From: Ipomoea triloba | Lineage: Eukaryota; Streptophyta; Magnoliopsida; Solanales; Convolvulaceae | Assembly (NCBI RefSeq): GCF_003576645.1 | Contig: NC_044919.1 | Coordinates: 18,314,083 to 18,378,082, forward strand | DNA: 64,000 nt | Reading direction: 5' to 3' | In this document: in pieces, positions 46,102-58,500 of the stretch | Layout of the letters: every line of letters starts with the position of its first letter | Position numbering within the stretch: the first letter of the stretch is position 1 | Made by a program: the position numbers and the translations under genes | Notes under the pieces: generated by a model | Seen by the model: the letters and a program-made list of their open reading frames with translations, nothing else | What the model was told of the DNA's origin: nothing | Database searches by the model: none

Positions 46102-46423
46102 GTATTTTATTTTATGCCAAGTGTTTTTATTTTAACTGCATGTGGCGTGTTTATGTGATCCTAGCTGAAGCTATGTTTTTGTTTGATCCACAAGTGTGTT
46201 TTACGTGTTACATGCATAGCTTATGTGCTTTTAATTTTCACCTGCTTGTGTTTTTACTGTGGTGAGTCACCCTTACACGTGTGATGTAGTAGGAGTAATT
46301 TTCTTTATAGCTTCTTATCTTTAGAATTGCTTAGAAACCCTTTTCTTGATATATCTAGTTCTACACGTGTACACTATCTATTTGTAGTACTAACCATGTT
46401 GCATGCAGATGAAAAGACTCTTC
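46102..46423 (+). other. Element E spacer between pol and ORF3a, left part
   Basis: AT-rich, matching element C 29040-29394 in reverse. It ends with TCTTC (46419-46423), the target duplication of element D. Confidence 0.85.
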
Positions 46424-48428
46424 TGTTAGGAACATCATGTAATAGGTTTTGATGATACCAACTGTTAAGTAGAAATCCCCAAGTCTCGATGCATAGGCAA
46501 AAACGCTGTAAGTTCGACAAGTAAACCAAGAGCGAAAATACAACCGAGTAACTTTGAGCTCAACTCGGAAAATATTTAAGCTTGAGGTAAATTTGTTTGA
46601 ACATCTTAGAAGTCTCGTGTATTGTAATCATATAGACAGATCAGAAGAAGGCATGGGACAACACTGGAGGAATAAGGGTCTGCGAGACATCAACTAAGTC
46701 TCGAGACATAATCAGAGTTCGAGAGGTAGAACCTCTCGATACAGTTATCCAGTTCGAGACATAAACAGAGTTCGAGAGATAGACCTCTCGATATTTGAGT
46801 TCGAGACATCAAGCGATCAAGATATCAACCTTGGTCTCGATACACTAACAATTCTCCAACAAAGCTGAAGGATGGTCATACTTAAAGTCTGGAGAAGAAG
46901 AATATCATGGAGATGGAATAATGAAGAGGTGCCGAACGTGAAGATTTCAAAATGGGCGGAAATGGATGACACGTCAGATTTCCACCACAAACGGTCAAAA
47001 GGTGCACCAATGCTGAAGTGGTCTGATTCCCTACAAACAAGGAATAATGGGAATATAAAAAGAGTAACTTTTACCAAAAGACGAAAGTGGAGCATGGACT
47101 CAAGAAAAGTGAACTATGGAACATTCACTACAAGACAAAGAGGTTCAAGTTACAAGATCACCACTCCATGAAATATGCTGAAAATATGCAAGACCCATGA
47201 TCAGCATGGGAGACAAATTTCAAACGGAATAATTTTCCCTCCAACGGAATTATTCCTCTACTCTCATATATAAGGACGTAAAGACACAGAAGAAAAAAAA
47301 AAAGTAGGGAAGTAAAGAGAAGGGGTTCGAAATTCAAAAAAAAAAGTAGGGAAGTAAAGAGAAGGGGTTCGAAATTCTTAAAAAAAAGTAGGGAAGTAAA
47401 GAGAAGGGGTTCGAAATTCTTAAGAAGTGTCTGTCTAAAACGTTCAAAGTGCAAAGTGGTTAACTTGGAATATCATCATGATATTCAAAATAGCGAGAAA
47501 ACACATCTTAGTGTTTCAAGAGAGTTACAAAGCTTAAACTGTTATACATCCAGAAGGTGACCGAAGCTGCTCTACATCGAAGTTGATTCAACGATAGCTT
47601 GTGGTCAGATTGGAGCCTGTTACATTCAACTGTGACAACCAAAAACACCTTGCTTTGGATTAAGCAAGAGAGGTGGAGTAACCTGGCAGCTGTCCGAGTG
47701 AAAGAAACCTGAGGCTTGACGCGGGCTTGGTGATCAAAGGTCAAGTGCTCGAGAGGTGGAGTAGCTGGAAGCGGGGAGAAAGACCTTGGAGAGGCGGAGT
47801 AACCTGGGAGCTGTCTTGTGAAGATCCTGAGGCTTGACGCGGGCTTGGTGATCAAAGGTCAAGTGCTCGAGAGGTGGAGTAACTGGAAGCGGGGAGAAAA
47901 ACCTTGGAGAGGCGGAGTAACCTGGGAGCTGTCTTGTGAAGATCCTGAGGCTTGACGCGGGCTTGGTGATCAAAGGTCAAGTGCTCGAGAGGTGGAGTAA
48001 CAAGAAGCGGGGCGAAAAACCTGAGGCTTGAGGCGGGCTTCGTGATCAAAGCTCAAGCGCTCGATATTGTACTAAAAAGGGAAGTTTTTAGTGCAATCCT
48101 TCCAGGGAGTTTCTGGAAGAAGAGTGGACGTAGGCGGGTTGGCCGAACCACTTAAAAATCTCTCTTGCATTTACTTACTGTTTTTATCTCTCGCTAACCT
48201 CTCGATTGCACTGCATATAAACGCACTTCTCGAACTAACTCAAACTCGTGCTAACTAAAAGGGGATAACATTTCCGCTGCGCATAAAACTTTGTCTTCAC
48301 CTCGTGAGGTATCGAACCTAAACATCCTAAGTTCAATACACACGAGAGGTTGAAAAGATTTGCAAAATCTTATACAAGTCTATTCACCCCCCCCCCTAGA
48401 CTTGTACCCCATCCCCTTGGGACCAACA
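46424..48428 (+). repeat. 5' LTR of element D
   Basis: 2005 bp, TG...CA. It exceeds the 3' LTR by about 308 bp because of three copies of a 42-bp A-run unit (47304, 47346, 47388) and extra copies of an approximately 118-bp unit starting GAGGCGGAGTAACC (47791, 47909). Confidence 0.95.
47294..47420. repeat. Three tandem 42-bp units in the 5' LTR of element D
   Basis: GTAGGGAAGTAAAGAG starts at 47304, 47346 and 47388, exactly 42 bp apart. The 32-bp core is constant; the 10-bp spacers are ten A (left flank) and TT plus eight A (right plus left flank). The 3' LTR has no such unit. Confidence 0.95.
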
Positions 48429-48430
48429 AT

Positions 48431-48442
48431 TGGTATCAGAGC
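48431..48442 (+). promoter_or_regulatory. Primer-binding site of element D
   Basis: TGGTATCAGAGC, 2 nt after the 5' LTR; an initiator-tRNA-Met type site. Confidence 0.95.
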
Positions 48443-48541
48443 AAGTTCTCTGATCGATATAAACCTTTGTTTATATTGCCTAGAGATCCTTCTTTGAAAA
48501 ATCTTTTAAAAATTTTCAAAGCACGAGATAATTCTTCTAAT

Positions 48542-50779
48542 ATGGATAGCATGTTGTCGAGACATCTTCTCTTTGATCTTAGCAGGTTCGATGACTGGAA
48601 AACACGCATGCTTGCGTATCTATCAGCCCTCCATGATGAGATGGCCGAAGTAATAACATCTGGACCAGTCAAGATCATGATGGTAAACACGGCTGCTGAG
48701 CAAACCAGGGATACACCAAAGTATGTCCCCAAACCTAGGGAAGAATGGACAAGTGATGATAGGAAGAGAAACAACTTGGACAACATTGCCAAGGATATTC
48801 TCTTCAGAGCTATAGACGAAACCATCTTTCCAAAAGTAAGAAAGTGCAAAACGGCGAAAGAGGTATGGGATACTTTGATGTTGATTGGTGAAGGTGACGA
48901 ACAGGAGAAGGAGAACAAGCTCACCGTGGCCATGAAGAAGTTCGAGGACTTCAAGATGAAGCCAGGGGAGAGCATCGACAGCATGGAATCTCGTTTCATG
49001 AAGCTATCAATAGAGATCAGTGATCTCGAGAAGGAGATTCCACAAAAGGAGCTAAACCTGAAGGTCTTACGAGGCCTTACCAAGGAGTGGGATATGAAGG
49101 TGATCACAATGCGTGATCACAGGGATTTGAAGAACACCACAACCGACCAACTATTCAGAGATCTCAAAGCCTTCGAATTTGAGATGTTTCCAAGAGATGA
49201 GGACGTGGTGGACAGACGGAATGTGGCACTGGTTGCGGACCAACCAACCACCTCCTCAAGGTCAGATCCTAATCCCACTGATTTTTTATCTGACGAACAG
49301 TTTGCTTTCTTCATAAGAAAATTCAGGAAGTTCATGAAGAAGACACCGGAAAGCAATACAAGTTCACCTTCCTCCTCAAGAAGGAAAAATGAGAAATACA
49401 CATCCAGAGGAATGGAGGAAGAAGATCAAGGTCTATGCTACAACTGCAGGAGACCGGGGCACTTCAAGGCTGACTGTCCTTACCCTAAGGTAAGCAAGCA
49501 TCAAGGCCTAGAATGTAGGAACTCCAGGAGAAAGGAGGAACCTAAAGAGAAGCCAGCACAAAGTGGCTTCAAGGGAGATACAAAGAAACATCTGCGCAGA
49601 AAGGCGCTTGTTGCTGAGGAACTCGAGAGAACAATCGAGGAGTCCGAGACGTCGAGCTCCAGTGAAAGCAGCAGCAGCTCAGAGGATGAGAGGGGGCTCA
49701 TCTGCTTATACACCGAGGAAGAAGAGAATCAATGCCTAATGGCCATTGACAATGAGGTAACCTCTACTTCCACATCTCGCTGCTCTACTTCTACCTCTCG
49801 TTGTTCTTCCTTCAGAAGCGATGAAGATCCCTTTGAGATGCTTGAAACATTTAAAAGGGATCTCGCAGTCGCTAATAGCACTCATGCCAAAATCAGGGAA
49901 GAAAACAGCAAGCTAACTGCTGAAAGAGATATGCTTAAGAACGTCTCGAAAGAGAATTCAGAGCTAACTCTCAAAGTAAGTGAGTTAGAAGCTAAAGTAA
50001 TCCAACTGACTGAAGAGTGCAAAACTCGAGAGATCACCGAAAATGATCTTAGAAAGGTTATAGCATCATACACTGATTCCTCCAAAGCTATGGAGAAAAT
50101 GGTGAATGATCACAGACCTACAAGTGATAGAACCGGTCTAGGGTTCCATCGAGACCATCTCTCGAGAAATAAACAGACCAATGGTTTGGGAACTTCAAGA
50201 AATGGAGGATCTCAACCCAAACCAAATAAAGGTCATAAAGGACCAACAGAAAAGACCAGAGTAGCTATTCATAAACCGTCCCTATACACCAGCAATGGAA
50301 AGTATAGGAAAGCTACGAAGAATGGCCGGGTAAACAATATCGAGAGATCACCTTGCTATCTCTCGCAAGGCCATTCCAAGTACAAAAAGAGCTACATTCC
50401 ATATAATGCGCCTCAAGGCAAATATGGAAGGTCTGAGATCCACATAGTTAGGAACTCACGGATGGAGAAAGGAAGACTCTATCCATCTAGTGAGAATTGG
50501 TCATCAAATCACAAGTTCTGGAAGAAACCTCACTTTCAGCAATTTCACATGACCAAACAGCGTATGAAAGGCATGGTGCATAAGCCGGTCGAAAAGTCTC
50601 TACCTAAGTTGATTTATGCACCAAAGAGGCCTAAAACATTTGCTAGCATTCCTTATGATTATCAAACGTACAATGGCTACATTGCGCCTAGGCCTGGAAT
50701 AATGGGCACAAGGTATAAATGGATGCCTAAACTCACTAACCCACCAGGACCCAAAGTTTGGGTACCTAAACTTGCTTAA
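48542..50779 (+). CDS. gag: gag of element D, intact
   Basis: 745 residues; the start at ATG 48542 (MDSMLSRHLLFDLS) is preferred over an in-frame upstream extension that lies in the LTR and primer-site region. Order: copia gag domain (about residues 10-220; motifs RFDDW, NNLDNIAKDILFRA, GEGDEQEKENKL), a Ser-rich linker, a CCHC zinc knuckle CYNCRRPGHFKADC at about 299-312, a basic then acidic Ser/Glu region (ESSSSSEDE), a coiled-coil-like Lys/Glu stretch (about 440-520), and a Lys/Tyr/Pro-rich basic tail ending GPKVWVPKLA. It forms the virus-like particle and binds element RNA. Pol follows in another frame, with no canonical -1 slippery heptamer in the short overlap (50770-50779). A GTAAGC donor-like site right after the knuckle (49490) offers a splicing route to pol. 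Confidence 0.95.
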   Translation: MDSMLSRHLLFDLSRFDDWKTRMLAYLSALHDEMAEVITSGPVKIMMVNTAAEQTRDTPKYVPKPREEWTSDDRKRNNLDNIAKDILFRAIDETIFPKVRKCKTAKEVWDTLMLIGEGDEQEKENKLTVAMKKFEDFKMKPGESIDSMESRFMKLSIEISDLEKEIPQKELNLKVLRGLTKEWDMKVITMRDHRDLKNTTTDQLFRDLKAFEFEMFPRDEDVVDRRNVALVADQPTTSSRSDPNPTDFLSDEQFAFFIRKFRKFMKKTPESNTSSPSSSRRKNEKYTSRGMEEEDQGLCYNCRRPGHFKADCPYPKVSKHQGLECRNSRRKEEPKEKPAQSGFKGDTKKHLRRKALVAEELERTIEESETSSSSESSSSSEDERGLICLYTEEEENQCLMAIDNEVTSTSTSRCSTSTSRCSSFRSDEDPFEMLETFKRDLAVANSTHAKIREENSKLTAERDMLKNVSKENSELTLKVSELEAKVIQLTEECKTREITENDLRKVIASYTDSSKAMEKMVNDHRPTSDRTGLGFHRDHLSRNKQTNGLGTSRNGGSQPKPNKGHKGPTEKTRVAIHKPSLYTSNGKYRKATKNGRVNNIERSPCYLSQGHSKYKKSYIPYNAPQGKYGRSEIHIVRNSRMEKGRLYPSSENWSSNHKFWKKPHFQQFHMTKQRMKGMVHKPVEKSLPKLIYAPKRPKTFASIPYDYQTYNGYIAPRPGIMGTRYKWMPKLTNPPGPKVWVPKLA

Positions 50780-50790
50780 TTGCCTTGCAG
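49490..50790 (+). other. Candidate intron joining gag to pol in element D
   Basis: The donor CTAAG|GTAAGC is at 49490 and the acceptor TTGCCTTGCAG ends at 50790. Both are phase 0; length is 1301 bp. It removes the gag C-terminal half and its stop (TAA, 50777-50779) and would put the zinc knuckle directly upstream of the protease in frame. Predicted only. Confidence 0.45.
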
Positions 50791-53700
50791 GACACCAGGG
50801 ACATGTGGTTCATTGACAGTGGATGTTCGAGACATATGACGGGAAATCTAACACTGCTAGAGAACATCCAACCTATCGAAGGTCCCTTGGTGACATTTGG
50901 CGACAACGAGAAGAAGGGACGCACAAAGGCTGTTGGTGAAATTCAAAAGAATGAGCTGGTTATTAAGGGAGTATCCTACGTTGAAGGGCTCAAGTTCAAT
51001 CTCCTTAGTACAAGCCAGTTCTGTGACAAAGGCTACAAGGTTGTCTTCACCAAAAGCAAATGTCAGATTATGAACGAGGAATCTCTCGAAGTCGTCTTGG
51101 AAGCAGCAAGGAAAGGAAACATGTACATAGTGGATTGGAGGTCTGCAAAACCATCCCTATGTATGCTAGCAAGGAGCAAGGAAGATTTATGCTGGGATTG
51201 GCATAGTAAGCTTAGTCATCTGAACTTCAAAACTATCAACAAGCTTACTAAGAGGAACCTAGTGGAAGGACTGCCCAAAGTGACGTTTCGAAAGGATAAA
51301 ATTTGTGAGGCATGTCAACGTTGCAAACAGATCAAATCCTCTTTCAAGAGCAAAGCCGAGACATCATCCACTAGACCATTAAGTCTTCTTCACATGGACT
51401 TATTTGGCCCAGTGGATCCACCCAGCATAAAGGGAAAGAAGTACACTCTTGTGGTAGTAGATGACTACACAAGATTCACATGGACCGTGTTCTTAACCAA
51501 GAAAAGTGAGACAAAAATTGCCCTGCCAAATCTCTTGAAGCAAGTTCAAGTTGAAAAGGATGTCTCGATACTAAAGATCCGGTCAGATCAAGGTGGAGAG
51601 TTCGTTAATCAAGTAATCGAGAGCTACTGCAACGAGAACGGAATTCATCATCAACTATCAGCTGCTCGAACGCCCCAACAAAACGGGGTTGCTGAAAGAA
51701 GGAACAGAACTCTCAAGGAAGCCGCAAGGACCATGCTCTCACAAGCCAACATATCACAAGGATTTTGGGCATAAGCAATCAACACAGCGTGCTATACCCA
51801 AAATCGGTCCTTGATAGTGAAAGGAGTTGGAAAGACTCCATATGAGTTGTGGAATGAAAGAAAACCGAATGTAAGCCACTTCCATACATTCGGGTGCAAA
51901 TGCTATATCCACAACAATGGGAAGGCTCAACGACGAACTTTTGAAGAAAAGGCAGATGATGGAGTATTTCTAGGATACTCATCAACAAGCAAAGCATTCA
52001 GAGTCTTCAACAAGCGGAGTTTAGTGGTTGAAGAGTCCATACATGTTACCTTTGATGAAAGGGCATCGACAGATCAACCATCAAAGACAACGGAAGCAGC
52101 TGAGGAAGATCAGCCAGAGTCTATCGAGAGATCAAACTTACCTCTCGAAGACAAGCAGTCTATAGTTCGAGACGTAGCGGAACTCCAGTCAGAATCAGAT
52201 GATGAAGAGTCTACCAAGAAGAAAGCTCCTGACTCAGTTGATCAAATCCAGATCATAGATGTTCAACCCACATCTCAACCTTCAATGGAAGTATCAACTG
52301 AGGAGCCACAACCCGACCTAAGATGGCTGAGAAATCACCCTGCTGATCAAGTGATTGGAGATGTACGTGACAGAGTTCAAACCAGATCAGCATACAGAGA
52401 AAGCATGTTTGCTTGCTTTCTATCTCAAATAGAGCCTAAGGTGATCGAAGAGGCTCTATGTGATCCAGATTGGGTGCAAGCCATGCAAGAGGAACTTCAT
52501 CAGTTTGAACGGAACGATGTTTGGGAACTAGTTCCGAGACCTCATCATCAGAATGTCATTGGTACAAAGTGGGTTTTCAGAAACAAGATGAATGAGGATG
52601 GAGTTATTGTTAGGAACAAGGCCAGACTTGTTGCCAAAGGCTACTGTCAGGAGGAAGGAATAGATTTTGATGAAACCTTCGCTCCAGTGGCACGTCTCGA
52701 AGCCATACGCATCTTTCTCGCATATGCCGCCTTCAAAGATTTTAAGGTATATCAAATGGATGTCAAGAGCGCTTTTCTGAACGGACTTCTCGAAGAAGAG
52801 GTGTACGTTGAACAACCTCCGGGTTTCTTGAAGGACGTGGGAGCTGACAAAGTATACAAATTAAAGAAGGCACTTTACGGCTTAAAACAAGCTCCGAGAG
52901 CTTGGTATGATACCTTATCCTCTTTTCTACTTCAGTGTGGGTTCACCAAAGGCCTAGTGGACAAAACATTGTTTAGAATTAAGGATGGGGATCACATCTT
53001 ATTGGTGCAAATCTATGTGGACGATATCATTTTTGGAAGCACCAATCCAGACTTGTGCGAGAAGTTCTCCAGATTGATGAAAGGGAAGTTCGAGATGAGC
53101 ATGATGGGAGAACTAAACTACTTCCTTGGATTACAAGTGAGACAGCTTAAGGAAGGTATCTTCATCAATCAGGAGAAATACACCAAGGATCTGCTCAGAA
53201 AATACAATATAGAAGGGAAATCCTCAGTCAAAGTACCCATGGGAATCTCTCTACGTATCGATGTCGACAGTGAAGGTCGAGAGGTCGATCAGACAACTTA
53301 TCGAGGTATCATCGGATCTCTTCTCTATTTAACTGCTAGTAGACCAGATATATCCTTTGCAGTAGGTGTATGTGCTAGGTTTCAGGCAAGTCCTAAGGAA
53401 AGCCACTTAAATGCATCTAAAAAGATTCTTAGATATCTCAAAGGTACGCAAAGTGTTGGACTTTGGTATTCGAGAGGTGGATCTTTCGAACTTATGGGTT
53501 ACTCAGATGCGGACTTTGCCGGCTGTAAGATAGATCGAAAAAGCACATCAGGGACATGTCAGTTTCTAGGTGGAAGACTTGTCTCATGGTTTAGCAAGAA
53601 ACAGCATTCAATAGCTACAAGCACCGCTGAGGCAGAGTATGTAGCAGCTGGAAGTTGCTGTGCTCAGGTTTTATGGATGAAGCAACAATTACTGGATTAT

Positions 53701-53958
53701 GGGGTTGAGTGTAAGGAGGTTAAGATCATGTGTGACAATACAAGTGCTATTGCCATCACCCACAATCCAGTGTTACATTCTAGAACAAAGCATATTGATA
53801 TTAAGTATCACTTCATCCGAGACCATGTTGAGAGGAAGGACATAACTTTGGAATATGTTGCAACGGAGGAGCAACTAGCAGATATTTTCACAAAAGCGTT
53901 ATGTGAAAATAGATTCTCTCAACTAAGGTTAGAATTGGGAATGATAGAATTGGGATGA
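50785..53958 (+). pseudogene. pol: pol of element D, full length with one nonsense change
   Basis: 1057 codons from the protease to RNase H. Protease [12 protein letters not shown] is near codon 10; the HHCC GAG-pre-integrase region is near 140-190; integrase has [15 protein letters not shown] and GVAERRNRT with all three acidic residues; RT has [11 protein letters not shown] and [10 protein letters not shown] (Tyr at codon 744); RNase H has [21 protein letters not shown] and SRTKHID. The only break is TAA at 51772-51774 (codon 330), a G-to-T change relative to element A, just after the integrase catalytic Glu region. No Met codon is needed at the start: the open frame begins just upstream of the acceptor-like CAG (50788-50790). 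Element D is therefore one base change from an open pol. Confidence 0.95.
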
Positions 53959-54158
53959 ATGGTCAAATCTTATCTTCTTGTATTTAGTGCCATGAACTGT
54001 TTCGCATGTGAGGGGCGGTTTCATCAACTTTATGGCAGCTTTGGAGTTACACAAGCATTGAATGGTCATTCATATTGCATCCCGTGACTCAACAGTGGTA
54101 ACCCTATTGGGCTATAAATAAGAGGGTTTCTTTCAGAAGTTCATACCATCAACTTCCC

Positions 54159-54654
54159 ATGGAGAAAAAGAAAGGAAAAGATGATGTTCCATTCTTTTAT
54201 AGAGGAAAGAAACCGGCAGTCAAGTCCAAAGATTTTCAAGGAGAAAACTATCCAGAATCAACGAAGGGTGAACAGATTACGGAACTTCCTGATAATCCAA
54301 GCAAGAATCCTATTCCCATCCAAGGTGAATGGATCCCCAAATACGAGGAGATCCACAACGATGGGATACTGGAATCGGGAGGAGAGTCCTGCACAAGAGG
54401 GACTCCTACTGCTGCACATTCTGGAAAAGGGCCTTCCTCAACCAAATGGAGAACCAAGGGAAATGGAGAGGAAGACCAGATGGGACTTTCTGAGGTCTGC
54501 AGCAGCCAAAGGGGTGATCATACCTAATCCAAAGACATTAAGAGGATTAGCGATGAAGATGGTCACTCTCAACTACAGTAAGCAGCTCCGGAGAGGAGAA
54601 CAAGAAAAGGGAATAGCCACCCCTAGTTCTGTTATTAGACAAATAGGACTTTAG
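54159..54654 (+). pseudogene. Small spacer ORF of element D between pol and ORF3, probably frameshifted
   Basis: One frame (54159-54527) starts MEKKKGKDDVPFFYRGKK and reads as a basic, Pro/Gly-rich protein. The overlapping +1 frame (to 54654) looks coding only in its second half (RWDFLRSAAAKGVIIPNP ... VIRQIGL). The simplest reading is one ORF of about 160 codons broken by an indel near 54460. It is absent from element A (inside the deletion). I do not recognise the family. Confidence 0.4.
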
Positions 54655-55537
54655 ATGGCTAGTTTCTGCTTTAACGATAGATTCCTATTAGGCTGACGAA
54701 GGCCAAACAAAAGTTTCTAAGGAATCTAATAGGATATTGATTCATATGTAATGTATCTGGAAATCACTAAATGAACTTAAGGATATGTTCCAAGTGATAT
54801 CTTTTAGATGAATCAAACTTGTTTCTCTCGCAATCTGTGTTCGAAAGGTAGTTCGAGAGGTCACCCGATCAGTTTGTCTATATACGTTATGTCTCGAAGA
54901 AGGGTAGTTCGAGAGGTCACTTCGAAAGATAACAAACTGATATCTCTGAACGGAGGAATAAGGAGGGTTAGGGATCAATCACTCAGGGGGAAGATCCTTA
55001 ACCAGATCAAGACGGAGGAATAAGGAGGTTTAGGGATCAATCACTCAGGGGGAAGATCCTTAAACTCATGTGGAAGACATTTCACCTTCGAGAGGTGAAT
55101 CCGATAAGTTCAACGAATACATGAAGGAAACGGCTAACCTTGGATATTAATGCTAGCCACGTGGTCATCGGTTACTGGCGGTTTTCCGCACTTAAGGGAG
55201 TTATCTTGATTAGTGGGAGCATGATCATATAGTTACTTTTCTTTATTACCCCACTATCCTAAATCTAAAACCGCTCTGTTAATTTACCAAAAATACCCTT
55301 ATTTTTCATATACGCTGACCGTTACTAGGGGTATTTCTGACCTTTTACTTCTTTAAAGAAAACCGGTATCCTTCCTTGGGTCAAGCTCTCAACCCTACCC
55401 ATATATCCAACCCGAATCCACACGATATAAAAGCCAAATCCTTCTTCTTTACCCGGATTCAAGCTAAAACCGTTTACCCAAAATCCCCAAATCCTAAACG
55501 CAGTACACATTCCCTCCAAAACATCTAACCTTCATCA
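54655..55537 (+). other. Spacer before ORF3 of element D
   Basis: It is non-coding and contains several GTTCGAGAGGTCAC words (54850-54920), a 62-bp tandem duplication (54951-55012 and 55013-about 55068, unit starting CGGAGGAATAAGG), and an AT-rich leader collinear with element A 15993-16471. Confidence 0.85.
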
Positions 55538-58500
55538 ATGGCGTCCGAATCCTCTACATCAACCTCATCTTCCGACGCATATCAGAGGGAGTTGCTACAC
55601 ATTCGCTCTCAGATCAAACAAGTCAAGGCGGGGAGTATCCTTGACAGAAATGGCTTCATCACCAACTCCCCTAATCCAAAAATGGCGGAAAAAGTCCTGA
55701 AGAAGTTTGAGAAAGCAGGACTGATGAAATACATGACGCACGACTACCGGACCATTCACCCCCTCGACTTCACAGAATGGTTCGCAAATGCCAAGGTCAC
55801 GAAGGGTAAAATCGAAAGCCGCTTTAATGATTTTCCCATCACAACATCTGTAGGTGACCTCAGAGCGGCATTTGATTTCGCGTCATCGGAGGAAGCAGTC
55901 AAGCATCTATCGGATTACGACTTGGACAAGCAAGCCTTCTGGGAGAAAATCCGACTAGCGACTGCACCACCCAGAGCATCCTCTGCCCTCCGCAAGTACC
56001 ACCTAAAGGAGAGGTTTGCTCTCGCTGCCGACCTAATCATGAAGTTTGTGCTCGGCAAGGTGTCCGGAACTGACGAGGTTAGTCTAGACCTCCTCAAAAT
56101 CCTCCATGCCATTTGGAACAACAACAAGCTGGACTGGGCACATATTATCTTCAACTTCCTCCAACAGCAAGTGATGCGCTCAGTCTCCAACGCCAACCTG
56201 TCGATCAGTAAAAAGGTTGGTTTCGGCTTTGTTGTGCAATTTCTCCTAAGCCTGAAGGGCTTCGAACTGAGGGAGGGAAAAGAGATTCATCGAAATACCT
56301 ATATGGGTAGGACGAAATCTCTAGTCCCCAAAACTAAAGGTGTTAAGGCTGCACCTTCTCCCTCACAGCCAAAAGGAAGGGGCAAAAGGAAAGCCCAAAC
56401 CGAGGAAAAGAATTCTGATGATGAACCTCTCGATGTACTGATACAAAGGGTTCATCTGCCAAAGAGGGCTAGGAAAGCCAAAACTGTTGCTGTCACCCGG
56501 GTTCAAGAGGTGGAACCGTCAGTTATACAAGTACCCTTCGAGGACAGGGCACAAGCCCAGGGGGAACCTCAGGCTACACTGGCCACTGAGGTTGAGAGAG
56601 TGCCCCCTACCAGGTCCCTGTCAAGAGATTTGTGTGTTAATGATGATATTACTGCTGAGGGTACTGGTGACTCTGTTGGTTTATCTCGAGAGATGGCTCG
56701 AGAGGTTGAAGGTACTGGGATCAGTGATCCAGTACAAGGAGATGCAGAAGAACCATGTGAGATGGTTCGAGAGACAGACTACACAGTCAGGGTGGGAGAT
56801 GATCTCTTGGAGCATAGTCGAGAGATCACAGCTCAGATAGACGAAGCAATCTCTGCCACTGAAATCATCTCTGATGGGCGGGATGACTTATATGAAGAAG
56901 TTTCCACTCAGTTGGCAGTGGAAGCACCCACTCTTGATGACTTCTCCAGGGTGATCAGGTGGATCAACTGGAGAACCAGTTCTTTCACTCAATTGATGAG
57001 TCAAGCAGCTGAAATGGAGGCAGAAGAGCAGTTTGCACTCCAGTGGTTGGGCATCTCCGAGATCCCAGCTCAACAACTGATGGATCTTGCCCACGAAACA
57101 CGAGTAATGAAGCTGAACAGTGAAAGAACTGATAAAGGGAAGAGCATAGCAGTTGAAGCACCAGAAGTTGAAGCTGAGCCTGAAGAAGATCCTGAAACAG
57201 AAGCACGATTTCGAGAAGATATCAGGCTCGCCACTGCCATCTCCTTGGGACAGAACGTTGAGTTCACGAGAGGTCCAGGAGAGACCTCTGGGGTTGCTCA
57301 CGATGATATTGCAACAGCCGCAATCCCACTGTCCCAAGTCAGTAACTCTGCTCTGGACGAACAGGTAGAAGCTTCGAGAGGTGAATCCGAGACCTCTGAA
57401 GCACTTCAAGTGGCACCTAACACCGTTCTACTTTTGCCACCACCTGAGTCCACACCCTCGACCACTACTGATGAAGCACAGACAATTCGAGAGGGTGAAG
57501 TTCCGTTGCTCACACTGCCGGGTTTTCCTACTGCTCCTGAAATAATTATCATTCCAGACTCATCGGAGCAGACTGAAATGCAGTCAAATGAGCAACATGA
57601 GCAGAATGCCCCAAGTCCTGCTGGTTCGAGGAGTACTGATGATACCATCGAAGGTGGAAACCCGGAAGCACCTGTCGACACTACGTCTCCAACCTCACCA
57701 GCAGATGACAAAGTTCCCAGCACTGGTTCGAGAAGTGATGCTGAGGGGGAACCTCTATTGGATGGAAACAGGGAAGCGTCCAATACCGAAGAACCCTCTC
57801 TGGCTGATCCTATCTCCACAGTTGCTGAAGCTGAGGCTCCAGGTTCGAGAGGTGAGGAGCAAGAAGTGATCCATCCCTCAGGTGGAAATCGGGAAGCACC
57901 TGACATGGAGCTACCTTCGAGCTCTGAACCTTGTGTCCCTGTGGATCCTCAGACGTTAAATCGAGAGGTGGACTCGCAATTGCAAGTCATGGGTGGAAAT
58001 CTGGAAGCACCCAAGTCCCCTCCAACGAAAGGTACATCTCGATCCTCATCTCCTACTTCTGACTATGATCAACAGGCCGAAGAAGTCTTCATTGGCGAAG
58101 TGCGTCAATTCATGGCTGATCAATCTCAGAAGATGGCTCAGCTCGAAAGAATACTCGCTGTGGTCCGCAATGCTGCAATGCCTGCTGATGGCACAAGTGA
58201 ATCCCAAGGCCGTCATGCCGAACTTCTCGAACAGGCGATATGGGCTGAGGATGCAGCACGGAAAGCCACTGATGAAGCCGCTGTAGCTCGAGCAGAGGCT
58301 GCAAGTGCGAGGGCTGAATTAGCCGAGATGCGAGCAGAGCTTCGAGCCTTCCAATATTCCAGTGAACTTCGACAGGATGTGATGAAGGCCATACTCGATG
58401 ACCTGTCGAACCAAGTCCCTGCCCAACTTCAAGCAATCTTCGAAGGTATGTCCACCCTCCTCTCCCGTGCTGATGATGCCAACAAGGGGGAAAATAAAGA

